Positions 43,193-54,336 of a stretch of DNA of 64,000 nucleotides are shown here, piece by piece (position 1 is the first letter of the stretch; every line of letters starts with the position of its first letter). Source of the DNA: Rheum nobile (lineage: Eukaryota; Streptophyta; Magnoliopsida; Caryophyllales; Polygonaceae); assembly GCA_027886185.1 (NCBI GenBank), contig WOAB01000018.1, forward strand, positions 1,736,001 through 1,800,000, given 5' to 3'. The notes beneath the pieces were generated by a model. It had not been told where the DNA came from. It made no database searches and saw only the letters and a list, made by a program, of their open reading frames with translations. Both the position numbers and the translations under genes were made by a program.

Positions 43193-44390
43193 TCATGATT
43201 TAGTTCTTTGACTTTTTCCAATTTCCAATTTATTTTTTATATAAATTGGTAACTCCTTTATGATATATGTGTCATCGTTTGTTCTTCCAAAGCTTTGCTG
43301 GTTTCTATAAAACCAGATTCCCCACCAAGAGACCACTAATTCTATAAATTGTGATTTATCAGTTTTTTGTCGAATTTCCTCAATGATTTCATATATTTTC
43401 TTATTTCCTATGTTTAGAGATCTAATGATACCATAGGAATGATAATTCATTTTCTCTATTGTTTTCATGGTATGGTTATATTGGAATATGAGATGATTCA
43501 AATCCTCCAATTGTGCATTGCAACGGATACAACCCTGGGGGATTGCTACTCCTTTTTCTGCTAATCTTGCTTTGGTTGGAAGTCCATTTGTCATTATTTT
43601 CCAGATAAAGTATTTAACTTTGGGATATGTATCCATCTTCCAGATCCATGACGAATCATAAGCAGGATATCTTTTGTTTCTGTTAATCAAATCCATAGCT
43701 GAATTTGTAGAGAATTAATCGTTTTTTCTGGCTTCCTAGTATATTATGTCATGAATCTCATTCAAAGGTATTGGTATAGAGATTATTTTTTTGGCTAAGT
43801 CGTGGGGTAAGCATTGTTCAATTAAGTCCTTATTCCAGGTTTTATTTGGCAAAATAAAATCGTCTACCACGACATCTTTATTCAGGTTTAATTGTTTATT
43901 AATGATATCACATAAAGGGATTTTAGAGACCCAATTATCCGACCAAAATTTGATTGTTCTGTCATTTTCAACTTGCCAAATTAGTCCAGATTTGAATTCA
44001 TCCAGGAGTTCAATCATTTTGGACCACTGCCAAGAACAATTTCCTTTTTTCTCGTATTGAAACATATGGAGTGTCTTCAAATATTTTTCGGTAACAACTC
44101 TAACCCAACAGTTATTTGGCTCTGCTAAAATTTTCCATAATGATTTAAATTGTAAAGCTTTATTCATATCCTTTGATTTTCTTAATCCAAGACCTCCTTC
44201 TTATGTCGGTTTACATATTTTTTTCCAGCCTATAAGAGGTTTGTAGGAGTTGTCTTTGTTCCAAAAAAACATCTATTTAGCTTGTCAAGTTCATTATCTG
44301 TGTGTGTAGGTAGCATAAAGCTTTGCATAAGATAGTTTGGTTTTGATGTCGAATTAGCTTTTATTAGTGTTGTTCTTCCTGCTTGAGAAA
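43193..44390 (-). pseudogene. LINE ORF2 C-terminal part with zinc-binding domain
   Basis: Pieces 43736-44167 and 43193-43696 match the post-RT region of plant L1 proteins: WSDNWVSKIPL, then WIWKMDTYPKVKYFIWK. The zf-RVT knuckle GLPTKARLAEKGV...CIRCNAQLEDLNHLIF follows. Upstream residues to 44390 (SLSQAGRTTLIKAN) extend it toward the RT domain with a frameshift near 44200. ORF2 would nick the target and copy the RNA there; this fragment is inactive. Confidence 0.85.
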
Positions 44391-44398
44391 GAGAATTC

Positions 44399-44415
44399 GC
44401 TTTCTTAATGTTTTT
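44399..44415. repeat. Right target-site copy of LINE
   Basis: Exact copy of 42599-42615. Confidence 0.9.
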
Positions 44416-45000
44416 AATGATGTAGATATAGTTATATTGATCAAATTCAAATTAAGTCATATCTATTTTCTAGTAGAAAAATATTACTATAATTAAAATT
44501 AGGAAATGGATCTCGTAAGAACGATCATTCTCATTCCAAATGTGAATGATTCACATATGGTATAGTATATATGCACATTTAGGCAACAAGATTACATATA
44601 ACAAAAACTCATGTATATTTAGGAAAAATATATGCATGTTTTAAAAAGTATAAATTTTTCCTAACTATGCATATATTTTACACTGTATATGCGCGTAATT
44701 TTTAATGTGTAAACTATAAAATAAAATTCTAGCTAAATTAAATCATCTAGAAAAATCAAGGTTGGAGTGATTAATGTTTCCAATATACAAAGAATGATTT
44801 TATGCGAACTTTTTATATTTGGTGGTTTGGTTGGTGCAAACAAATATATGTAGATAAGGGGTGCCTTAATAATTGGTTTACTTTTAATAAAAGTATTTTA
44901 TCTATTTTACATAATATATGATTAATTTTGGAAAATTAGACAAATAACCTAATTTTATATTGGTGGAAAAACTGAACTAAAAAGTGATAATTCAATATAA
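44416..45000. other. Intergenic DNA
   Basis: AT-rich. TGCCTTAATAATTGGTTTACTTTTA occurs here (about 44861) and at 42228, a short dispersed repeat flanking the LINE. No gene. Confidence 0.6.
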
Positions 45001-45009
45001 TAACCTTAT
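45001..45009. repeat. Left 9-bp target copy of Pack-MULE
   Basis: TAACCTTAT, repeated exactly at 46329-46337. Confidence 0.9.
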
Positions 45010-46328
45010 CGGAATTTTCACGTGGTACCCCTGAGTTTTTGCAATTTTCGTGAGATACCCAAAGGTTTGAACTATTTTGCGTGGTATCTCTGAGGTTTTA
45101 ATTTGTTTTGCCAAATACCCTTTACGTTATAAACTGTTAAATTTTTGCCTCCACCGTTAACTTAGAAAAAATAAAAAGCAAAAAAAAAATTGAAGCCCTC
45201 GGCGTGGTACCCAAAGGTTCGATTTGAAGCCCTCGGCGAACGACAAATTCATCAGATCGAGCCGACCGAGGCTCCGGCCGACTCCCGGGAAGGCTTCGAG
45301 CGCGGCGGGGAGATCTTCCGTCCAACAATTGAAGGCGGAAAGGTCAAGGGAGACGAGGCTACGACCGTGGTGGTGGAATCTTTCGAACAAGGGGAGGGAG
45401 ATCGGAACCGGCGTGGCCCGACGGCCGCTGGTGCCATCGGACGAGCTTGAGGTGTGAGAGAGACGCCAGTGCTCCGGCGAGGAGAGGAGGGAGGAAGACG
45501 AGGAGCAGGAGTAGATTGTGAGGTGGGAGACGGCGGGAAAGGATAGGAGGATGTGTTGGGCGAGGAGGACGACAGAGGCCGACCGAGGCTCCGGCCGACT
45601 CTTGGGAAGGCTTTGAGCGCGGCGAGGAGATCTTCCGTCCAACAACTGAAGGCGGAAAGGGCAAGGGAGACGAGGCTACGGCCGTGGTGGTGGAATATTT
45701 CGAACAAGGGGAGGGAGATCAGAACCGGCGGGGCCCGGCAGCCGCTGGTTCCATCGGACGAGCTTGAGGTGGGAGAGAGACGCCAGTGCTCCGGCGAGGA
45801 GAGGAGGAGGTAGAGGAGGGAAGAACACGAGGAGCGGGAGTAGATTATGAGGTGGGAGATGGCGGGGAAGGAGAGGAGGATGCATTGGGCGAGGAGGACG
45901 ACGGAGGAGGAGGCGACGACGATCAGGTGGCCCCAGGGGGAGAGGAGCGAGAGGTCGAGGTCGGTGACGGATCAGAAGGTTGTCCTCTTTGACGCCAACA
46001 TCCTCGCGGTCTTCTCCGAGGTCCTCCCCGCCCTCTTCGCCGGAGTTCACCGACCACCTCACGCACAAGCTGAAGCACCACCCCGGCCAGATCCAGAAGT
46101 CGAAACAGGAGAATTTGGCAAACAGGAGAATCGGGGAACCAATATTTTTTTCTTTTTGCCTTTTATTTCTTTGTAAGTTAACGGCTGAGGAAAAAATTTA
46201 ACAGTTTCTAACGTCAAGGGTATTTGGCAAAAAATTTCAAAACCTTAGGGGTACCACGCGAAATAGTTCAAATTTTTGGATATCTCACGAAAATTGCAAA
46301 AACTCAAGGATACCACGCAAAAAATCCG
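45010..46328. mobile_element. Pack-MULE carrying MAX2-like gene fragments
   Basis: Terminal inverted repeats of about 150 bp (45010-45165 and 46175-46328) start CGGAATTTTCACGTGG on the left and CGGATTTTTTGCGTGG inverted on the right. They share GAGTTTTTGCAATTTTCGTG. A perfect 9-bp target duplication flanks them, the Mutator hallmark. No transposase is encoded. The GC-rich centre holds captured gene DNA. The element was therefore moved by another MULE. Confidence 0.92.
45200..46140 (-). pseudogene. Captured, duplicated fragments of a MAX2-like F-box/LRR gene
   Basis: In minus-strand frames, HGRSLVSLDLSAFNCWTEDLP is followed by RSLGRLDLMNLSFAEGFKS, and SHLKLVRWHQR lies upstream. These match, in order, a stretch of the strigolactone/karrikin F-box protein MAX2 (SLDLS..WTEDLP, RLDL..SF.EG.KS, LLRWHQR). 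A segment of roughly 320 bp is present twice in tandem (about 45255-45570 and 45580-45905), with frameshifts and a region further upstream to 46130. It lacks the F-box and most LRRs, so no functional SCF subunit can be made. Family identity rests on my memory of MAX2 sequence. Confidence 0.65.
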
Positions 46329-46337
46329 TAACCTTAT
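46329..46337. repeat. Right 9-bp target copy of Pack-MULE
   Basis: TAACCTTAT, exact copy of 45001-45009. Confidence 0.9.
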
Positions 46338-47695
46338 CTACATATGTTAATAAGGTGCTAATATAATTTTGAGGTTAGCATGAAATCAAAAAAATTAAAA
46401 TAACACTAGCTTAGTATTCATGGCTTGTACGAGATTTATATTTGATATTGGTTATATAATTAGATATATTTTTTATTCTTATTATATATTAAGATCTTAT
46501 GCCTTTTTTTATTAACTCTTGATATTGTGACATAAAACTTATGGTGAGGATAAAGAAAACATCAAAAGTTCACTGTTGCAAAATATTGATTCTGGCTCTT
46601 GTTGATAGTCATATAACCACACATTAAAGAAAAAATATTTTCATTAAAACATCAATGAGTATATGATCGAGAAATCAAAATTTATGACCAATATTGTTGA
46701 TGAAAATAAGTTTTCCATGTATGATATATATGATCATCCACTGAAATTTTGGTAAAAAATGTTGTTCACAAAAAATGCATTATTTTACTAATGTATTTTC
46801 TATCAAACAATATTGTTTGTTCTTAATTAACTTTGACTCAATTTACTACTAGTGTCAAGAAAATTGATGATAATTATTGTACCTTAAAAAATAAGGATAA
46901 TAATCTCAACAAAAGGCAATTTTGTTTACCAAAATACAAAATTATTCTTCTATCCACAGTTGTACAACCATATACTATACACTTAATTTATGTAAAATAT
47001 TACAACTCAATCGTTTATTTCGGTCGGTTGAGTCAATTGAGTTTGGTTCGTTGTGTCGTTGAAATTTACAGGTCAATGAAGTTGGGTCATAACGGATTTG
47101 GTGTGTGTTTCACCCAAGTGCTCAAGAGCCTAATTATTTTATGATTGTTTAAATACTTTTGATGATACAAATATTTCAAATTAAATTAAATTATTATAAT
47201 TAGATTATTAATTGAGTGAAACAAAAGGTTGAGTCAATCCAGTGGGTTGGATCGATCAAACCCAAAAAGTTTTAAATTCATCGGATTCAATTCAAATCAT
47301 GTTTTTACATATATAATGTAGTTTAATTGATACTTAATATTTGTTTTATATTTTTTATTTATATACTGAGAAGGAAATCAAATCATCTTATATTAAATTT
47401 AACACATGAAATTAGAAATTAGATTACATTTAGCATATGCAATTATGCCGCACTCAAACTATTGTTCGCATCTAATCCTCACCCGTGCCATGCTAATTAA
47501 TTACTTGTAGCATATGAAATTAGATATTTGTAAAGTTGGTCTAATACTGTGGAAAGATATATAATAGTATATTGCATATGATTTAGGATCAGGCACGAAC
47601 GTGCCTTACCCTACAATATGCGAAGCGCTGCTAGTTGTAGGATCGAATTCATCTAACGGTCATTATAAAACAAGATTTAATTAAAGCGAGGGTAT
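46338..47695. other. Intergenic AT-rich DNA
   Basis: No supported coding content or clear repeat. The short frame at 46833-47144 shows no family resemblance. Confidence 0.5.
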
Positions 47696-47699
47696 TTTG

Positions 47700-48150
47700 G
47701 TCATTGTCGCGTTTAATGTCTTCTCTCATGTGCATCATCTTTCTTCCTCAAAGTTTCGTCTCTAATGGTCGCGGCGAACCCGATTCGAGCTCTTCGCGGA
47801 TTTCTTCTCATATACGCTCTATAGAGAAGCAATCCAACCTTCTCAAGAAGCAATCTAACCTTCTCAAATGCACAAACATCGACTATGTCATGATACAAAT
47901 CCACACCCTTATTTTTCAAATTCGATTTCCACGTTAACCACTTTGTCGTTCTGAAACTCATCTTTGCTTTCTCTTTCTGTCTATAAATGGTTTTGGTTGC
48001 TAGGATTTTCATATAGGTGAATCAATTTGTTGGTATCGATGATTAATTTATGGATTGAGAAGCTTGATTTTGATTATAGGGGATGAGTTGAGACATGCTC
48101 GCAAAATGTTCGATGGAATGCTTAAGAGAGAGATTGTGAGCTGCACATGA
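47700..48150 (+). pseudogene. PPR gene remnants
   Basis: Two pieces read like a pentatricopeptide-repeat protein. NLLKCTNIDYVMIQIHTLIFQ at about 47850-47930 resembles the N-terminal LLKxCTN...QIHA pattern. ELRHARKMFDGMLKREIVSC at about 48085-48145 resembles the ARKxFDxMxxRDVVSW repeat. Stops and non-coding DNA lie between and after them. PPR proteins bind organellar RNA. This is a decayed fragment, perhaps carried by the surrounding repeat. Confidence 0.55.
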
Positions 48151-48199
48151 TAAATGCCCTCAATGATGAATAGCTCTGTTTGTTTTACAATTCTATAGA

Positions 48200-48980
48200 C
48201 AAATGTCACAAAACATAAGAGAAGTCATGATATAGACACCAAAATGAACTGAACTATACTACACTTAAATATGAACCTTGATGTTGTAATATATGAACCT
48301 TATATGACTATATATGAACACTAAAACATAACTTATGAATACATAGTTTATTTATATGGTTCACGAAATATGAAAAATTATATGAGGTTTTCAGAAGAAT
48401 AAGTATGAACATTAGATTACTATATATGGACATTGACATGTTATATATGAACTCATAAGTTTCTATTGTCTTTTGAGTATGAAAAAAACAAGATCAAATT
48501 CTCAAAATAGAAAATAGGAACATTAAATGATTATGAATGAACATTGACATGTAACATGTGAATATTGAAGGTATGGGAGTTGGGTATGAAGAATTAATAA
48601 AAATAAGTATGAACATTAGATGGTTATATATGAACATATATTGACATTGATCTAACATATGAACATTAAGGTGTGTGTGAATTGGGTATGAAGAATTGAT
48701 AAGAGTAAGTATGAACAGTAGATGATTGTATATGAACATTAGATGGTTATATATGAACATTAACTTGTATCATATGAACCTTAAGTGTTTCTATGAACCA
48801 AGGTAAAATAAATCTCAAACACGAAGGTGCTTAAAATAATATATGTGAACACTTACACAAATGATGAACATATGTTACACAAAGAATGAAAAAGGACATG
48901 AATGTTTTCACGAAAATAAATATGAACCTTAAGTGAATATATATGAACTTGAACATGATACCCGTGAATCTAACTTAAAC
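48200..48980. repeat. TATATGAACATTA-rich degenerate repeats
   Basis: Words of the type TATATGAACATT, ATGAACCTTAAG and AACATTAGATGG recur many times. A near-duplicate of about 120 bp with GAATTGGGTATGAAGAATT appears around 48570 and 48676. No gene. Confidence 0.75.
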
Positions 48981-49005
48981 TGAGAGTTTTCACAAGCACA
49001 ATATA

Positions 49006-49085
49006 TAGCCTATGTGGGATTCGAACCCACATTATGTGTACCAACACATTGCTCTATCATTTTGAGCTAATAGAGTAATAGGCTA
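49006..49085 (-). tRNA. tRNA-like sequence (probable pseudogene)
   Basis: On the minus strand the ends TAGCCTA and TAGGCTA pair as a 7-bp acceptor stem. The T arm GTGGG-TTCGAAT-CCCAC is perfect, a D-arm GCTC...GAGC is present, and an anticodon arm ATGTG-TTGGTA-CACAT follows (possible GGT, Thr). Two faults argue against function: the anticodon loop has six bases, and CTATTACT is duplicated between acceptor and D stem, adding eight bases. It lies in repeat DNA. Confidence 0.5.
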
Positions 49086-49099
49086 TCTCAAAATCAGTT

Positions 49100-52000
49100 G
49101 TTTGGACATTTAACACATGAGTACTCTAGTATATTTTGGTCTTAAAGGCATTTCTACAAACATGTTGTGTGCACTCTAACTCCTCCTTCTTGAATGTCCG
49201 ATTCCAAAGTTGTATATCAAAATGAGCTTCAGATTTATCATAGAAGAGAATAGCCACATTCAATTTGTTCATCCCTATCGTTGCCATTCATTAGAATTTC
49301 AGCAATGCTTCTTCTCCAAGTTGTGCTTGAGCATGACTACTTTTACTTGGTTATGGAGATTGAGAGATTTAATCCTTGAAAAAAACGGTTTTGCTATTTG
49401 AGATGACGAAGATTAATGGAGCTAGAGGTTTCAACACTCAAACGAAGGATTTCACCACATCTTTAATGTCGATTTTTTTTTTCCAGATCTGGGAGTTTTT
49501 TTGGAGGAAGAAAGAGTTGGGACGCGGGGCGTTTCTGGAAAAAGTTGGTCATTTTCAACTTATTTACAAAATTGTCATTAAATGAGACAAAAAAGACGTG
49601 TTTCCATTTTTTCTTATTTCCCCCCAGTTTTTAATCTTTTCTGTCTCTTTCACTCATCCAATGGTTGTTAGAGCTTTGTATTTTATACGTTAATAGTGCG
49701 ATGTACCTGAAACGGACTCTATTGCATATAATCATACAAATTTGTCCACGGTTGAATCGCAAAATTTCTTATATACGTCCATTAGTTTATGATTTATAAA
49801 TTTGGTAGGTAGAGATTGTAGTTTTTTAAACCTTAAATATAGGTTTAAACCATGCCACCTTTATTGCATTTTATTCTTGAGTGAAAGCCATTATATATCT
49901 TGAGGGTATCAACCCATGTGCAAGGAGGTGGTTATCAATTTCCTTCGCTCCTACAAATATATGTTACAAGAATATAAGAAAAGATAAGGTTTTTTAACTA
50001 ATATATGTTAAATTAAGAAACAAGCATGCAATTAATTAAATTATTAATTTATCATGGCTAGTATAATTGACATGTTAATTACTTATGATCATCGTGTCGG
50101 TGACACAGCCATGCTATAAACTTTAATAAAAAGTAATAAAAAATAGAGGGGGTTCGGGTGCGAATTATGCTTACGGTGCGAAGCGGTCGCGTTCATAAAT
50201 TGACACCACATGTTCATTATCTGGGCGCTAGTGTTCATTATTTGAGGGGTAATATTCAAGAGACTGTACTGTTAGAAAAAACAGGGGAAGAGTGAATAAT
50301 GATGCGATGGCATAACTGTAAATACAGTGAACTTTTTTTTTCTTCCTTTTTTCGGTCAATAATTTTTTATTTTTTTTTATTTATTTATTGTCTCTGATCG
50401 TTCTGAAATAGACAATTATTGACGTTCACATATAAGTACTACATGTTCATTATTATATGTCGTCAAGTTCATAAATAACATGTTCATGTGCAAACACATG
50501 TCTTTAAACATTCAGTGCTTATTTGTGAACTTCAATACACAAATAAATGAACATTTAATGCTTATTTGTAAACCATCTATATAGGCTATTCCAGAATGAT
50601 CAGGGAACTAAAATTTGAAAAAAAAAACTTGTTGACCGGAAGAAAAAAAAAACGGACGGCTGAGATCACTTCGTATTTCGCACCCTAAGATCCCTTCTCA
50701 CATGATCCCAACTCATAAAAAATAAATAAAATAAAGGCGTTTTCAGAAAGATAATGAAATTAAACTCCATCATTTTATAGTTTTAAGGTCAAGCTCCAAT
50801 CACTATTGAGTATCTCAAAGGTAAATGTAAGCTGATGGATTAGGCAACATCTTTTTTTTTTATGTTCTTGCAAAATATGAGGTAACATCTCACACCAATC
50901 ATAATTGAAAAAGTTTGCTCTTGTAATAATCCATAAACAATATTGTCGCGTTAAAAACGGCATCTTGTTAAGAAAACAACCTCATTAGACATTAATCACT
51001 TAAAAACCCTTTCAATCAAATATTCCTAATTAAACGATAAAAATGACATTTTATAATATATATAGGTTACAAACTCGATGTCCCAAAACCATTATAAGGA
51101 TTTAAGTGTGTCCTATTTAAGAAAAAAAATCGATCCTTCATGATTCAAACTGATAACCTATTACGACGTTTGACCTACTTAGAGTAGTAAAATTACCCTC
51201 TTCCACCAATTTAATATAATAGTACATAATTGTTAAATTTTTCATGTTTTTCTCTTCTTTTTCCTTGTTTTGATTTGAGCGAGTGGTTGTCCACTTCACA
51301 CACTAAATTCAATTTGGGAAAATGTGTATTCAACAAGAGAAACAACCTTATTTAAAAACTGATCTCCTCACCCTTCTTCGTTATGTTTTCCTCTTGTTTA
51401 GGGTTTGTTTGCTAATGTATTTATAAAGATTGTTTTACTAATTTTTTTATAAAGATATTTAACCACCCGGCCAAAAACCATATATTGATGGAGATGTCTT
51501 TTGATTTGATTCTCATGGGCCCCTCATGTTAAACAAAATAATACAATTAATCATTCCTCGAAACAAAACATGGAGGTGGGCCAAATGAGCTAACATCACA
51601 CGATTCACACTGCATTAAATGTATGAGGAGATATTGAGGCCCATAAACTGACCTATACAAAATTGTGGGCCCATTGAGGCCCTTTATGGGACAATCCTCA
51701 ATTTGCTCATGTGGTTGAAGCCGATGCATAATTCATATGATGCTCCCTCGTTACATAGTCTCCCATTTAGGGGTCACAGAGTATGGCCTTTTGATTTTAA
51801 TATTTATGCAACATCTGTCCAAAAATTTATTGTCCAAGATGTATAAAATAGCTTGTTTCTTGTCCTATTATGAGATACTTACAAAAAACCGTATGATGAG
51901 AGGAAGGATTCGAACATGTAACCTTGGTCGTTGATATCGCTCACTTACGACATAGTATAGTAATTATAATTTTAAAATATCTTGAAGTAAGTTAAGGAGT

Positions 52001-52628
52001 ACTTAGTTTGCGATTAGTGTTCTCTCGCCAGTTGGTGTGATTGAGGTTCCACAACAACTATGAGGTTCAGTTAGCTCTAATAAGGGATTCGAGGTGCACG
52101 CACCCTTATATAAGTGGACTTGAACCCGAGGCTAAGAAATTAATAATATCACACTTCACAGATTACAGAATAAAGTGCATGGACCATGCGATTTTATATG
52201 CGGAAAAACGCTTGAATCTAGCAAAATGGATTGATCGTGCGTTAGGTCTTGTAATGTGTTGTAGTTGGTGCATTTTGGTGCACAGACCGTGCGGTGCTCT
52301 CTGTAATACATTGTGGTTCATGCGTTATATACACGGACATTGCGCTTGCATATGTTAAGCGAGAAACCGCCGGTGTGAAGGAACACACGTCCGTACATTT
52401 AAGTGCATGATTCGTGCGGTCTTGTGGTTGCCTATATTGGTATGTTTTTAATATGTTTAATTGTCATAACCGACATGGTAGCTACTTTGCCGACCAATAC
52501 CCTATATAAGGGCATATTAGGAAGCTTTTGGCTCTCCTAAGATAAGAGATTGGTCTCATCTTTCTTGGTTTCAGAAAAAAACTCTTTTTGTCTCCTCTTT
52601 GATTCCAACCTAGAACTTAAAGGGTGTT
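49100..52628. other. Intergenic DNA with one possible non-autonomous element
   Basis: No supported genes. About 50147-50696 may be a small transposon: the left end has GGGTTCGGGTGCGAA and the right end TTCGCACCCTAAGATCCC in inverse order, and the interior is rich in TTCATTAT and GTTCAT words. 51560-51720 has several GGGCC words. Short frames (49376-49585, 52041-52358) lack family matches. Confidence 0.45.
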
Positions 52629-53249
52629 TGATGTGACCCTGCCCGTCATGTCAGCTAGAGAGGAGGTAGACGCCATGAGACATCCGCCTTGAGACTCCTC
52701 TACAGCTACATCCAGTCTGAGCTCGATTTAGGAGACTTGCTATTTCTAGACATTATTTGTTTAGTACTTTCTATGAACAATATTTCAATTTTTAGTAGCT
52801 GCTAGTTCTAGGTGGTTTCCATTTATGTTAAATGAGCCGCCAAATTTAGTAACTAGAGAGTCCGGCCCATTAGGTCAACTCTCTAGTATAAATAGGAACT
52901 CTTGTCTTCTTTTCTATTACGTCAAATTAAGCCTAAGTTTCAAGTTGAGTAAACTCCTTAAACCCCGGGCCCCGACGTCAACAATTAACGCGTTTCTAGT
53001 TGAATTATGAATTATCCTAGCGCGTTAATTCGGTTACCCATTACAATTCCGCAAACCCTAATTCCCCTACCCCTCACGGCTGCCCCTTTCTCCTCCACCC
53101 TAGAGCAGCCACCGAATCCACCACCACACCACACCTTCACGCCGCCCCTCCCACCTCCTTTCCGTTCCGACGAGTTGCTACGCCCCACTACGCGTTCATC
53201 AGATCCTTAGACAACAACTTGTGGTCTTCCGTCGGGCAAGGTCACATCA
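52629..53249 (+). repeat. 5' LTR of CRM-like derivative
   Basis: 621 bp with a TATA box TATAAATAG near 52887. Compared with the 3' LTR the differences are mainly transitions, about 4 per 100 by eye, plus a short GAATTAT duplication. Confidence 0.9.
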
Positions 53250-53251
53250 AC

Positions 53252-53264
53252 TAGCATCAGAGCC
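53252..53264 (+). other. Primer binding site variant
   Basis: TAGCATCAGAGCC, close to the initiator-tRNA-Met complement TGGTATCAGAGC, lies two bases inside the LTR. Confidence 0.7.
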
Positions 53265-54336
53265 TACGAATCGCGTAAGTCGTTCCAACTTTTCTTTCAA
53301 TCACTCCTTCGCTTCTGTAAATCAATTCCTGCATTAAAAAAAAACCTAGCTACGAACTACCTAGGACCCCAGATTTTCGTCCAATTTTTTTTCCCTTTCC
53401 GCAAATTTCTTCCATATTCCTGTAGAGCATCTCGAGACGAGTCTGGGCATATAAAATTCGCCCAAAACGGACATCGTTTGACCCCTCAAAAGGACAAAAT
53501 ACGAACTGTCTGCCGCCGAAACCCTAGCCTCCGCGACCGCGGTTCACAAACCGCGACCGCGGTTTTCTAGACTGCCGTTTCCAAATCGCTTTTTCTTATC
53601 TGAAACCCTAGCCTCCTCCTTCCCTGCAGATTGCCGAACCAGTCACACAGATTTTCAGCATTTTCGTGTGTTTCTGCTTGGTTGTTGATTGTGTTTATTG
53701 TAGATCTGCTTGCATATAGGCTTAGATAGTTACTTGCAACTGTGTTCGCCTTGTTTGCACCACCAATCTACATCATCTGAATCTCCTTCTTTTCCCACTT
53801 GAATCACTGATTTGCTGCACTGTGGCTGCTGTACTTTCTTTTGTTGTTGTTCGTCCATTTGTTGAACTTTTGCTGCTGTAATTTACTATAGCTGTTCGCA
53901 GATTTAAAAAAAAAAATAAAAAATGGAACCACACAAGCCAAAATAAGGCAAGTGCGTTTCTCTGCAGTGCAAGAAGGGAGATCCCGGTCTTGAATCCGAC
54001 ACCTTCAATTAACCGTCTTCGCAAGTGATTCATTTACCATCTTCTATCTCTTTCACTGTATGGGTTGTATATCTTGGTTGACTGTATTGTGCTTGCTTCT
54101 GTGCTTATATCCCTGCATATCTACTTTTGACATTTTCTTTGCTGAGCATTACATTGATTTTGTTGATTGTTGTGTGACTTGCTTTAGCCAGCTCGTAACC
54201 GCCCATACGGCCAGCCAGATTAGTTTCCTGAGTGATTGCTTGTTGAGTTTGGTTCTGCTTACCTGTTCGTTGTTTCTCTTTTGCTGTTGTTGTTCGCTTT
54301 GATCCTGTTGTTTGCTACATTTTGTTGTCAGGTACC
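53265..54336 (+). other. Leader of CRM-like derivative
   Basis: Pyrimidine-rich, with no coding frame of recognisable content. It contains two CCGCGACCGCGG words at about 53530-53570. Confidence 0.6.

Larger units (their letters stand above)
42616..44398 (-). mobile_element. 5'-truncated L1-type LINE, 3' end
   Basis: Flanked by a 17-bp target duplication, with an A-rich tail on the minus strand (TAATAAAAAAAA) at the 42616 end. The body encodes the C-terminal part of ORF2 only, so reverse transcription stopped early, the usual way LINE copies form. Confidence 0.92.

Noticed and set aside
45200..46140. Functional F-box gene
   Set aside because: Fragments are duplicated, frameshifted and lack the F-box and most repeats; enclosed in Pack-MULE ends.
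51870..51935. Second tRNA-like site (GGATTCGAACATGTAACC)
   Set aside because: Only a T-arm-like word is present; no acceptor or D-arm pairing seen.
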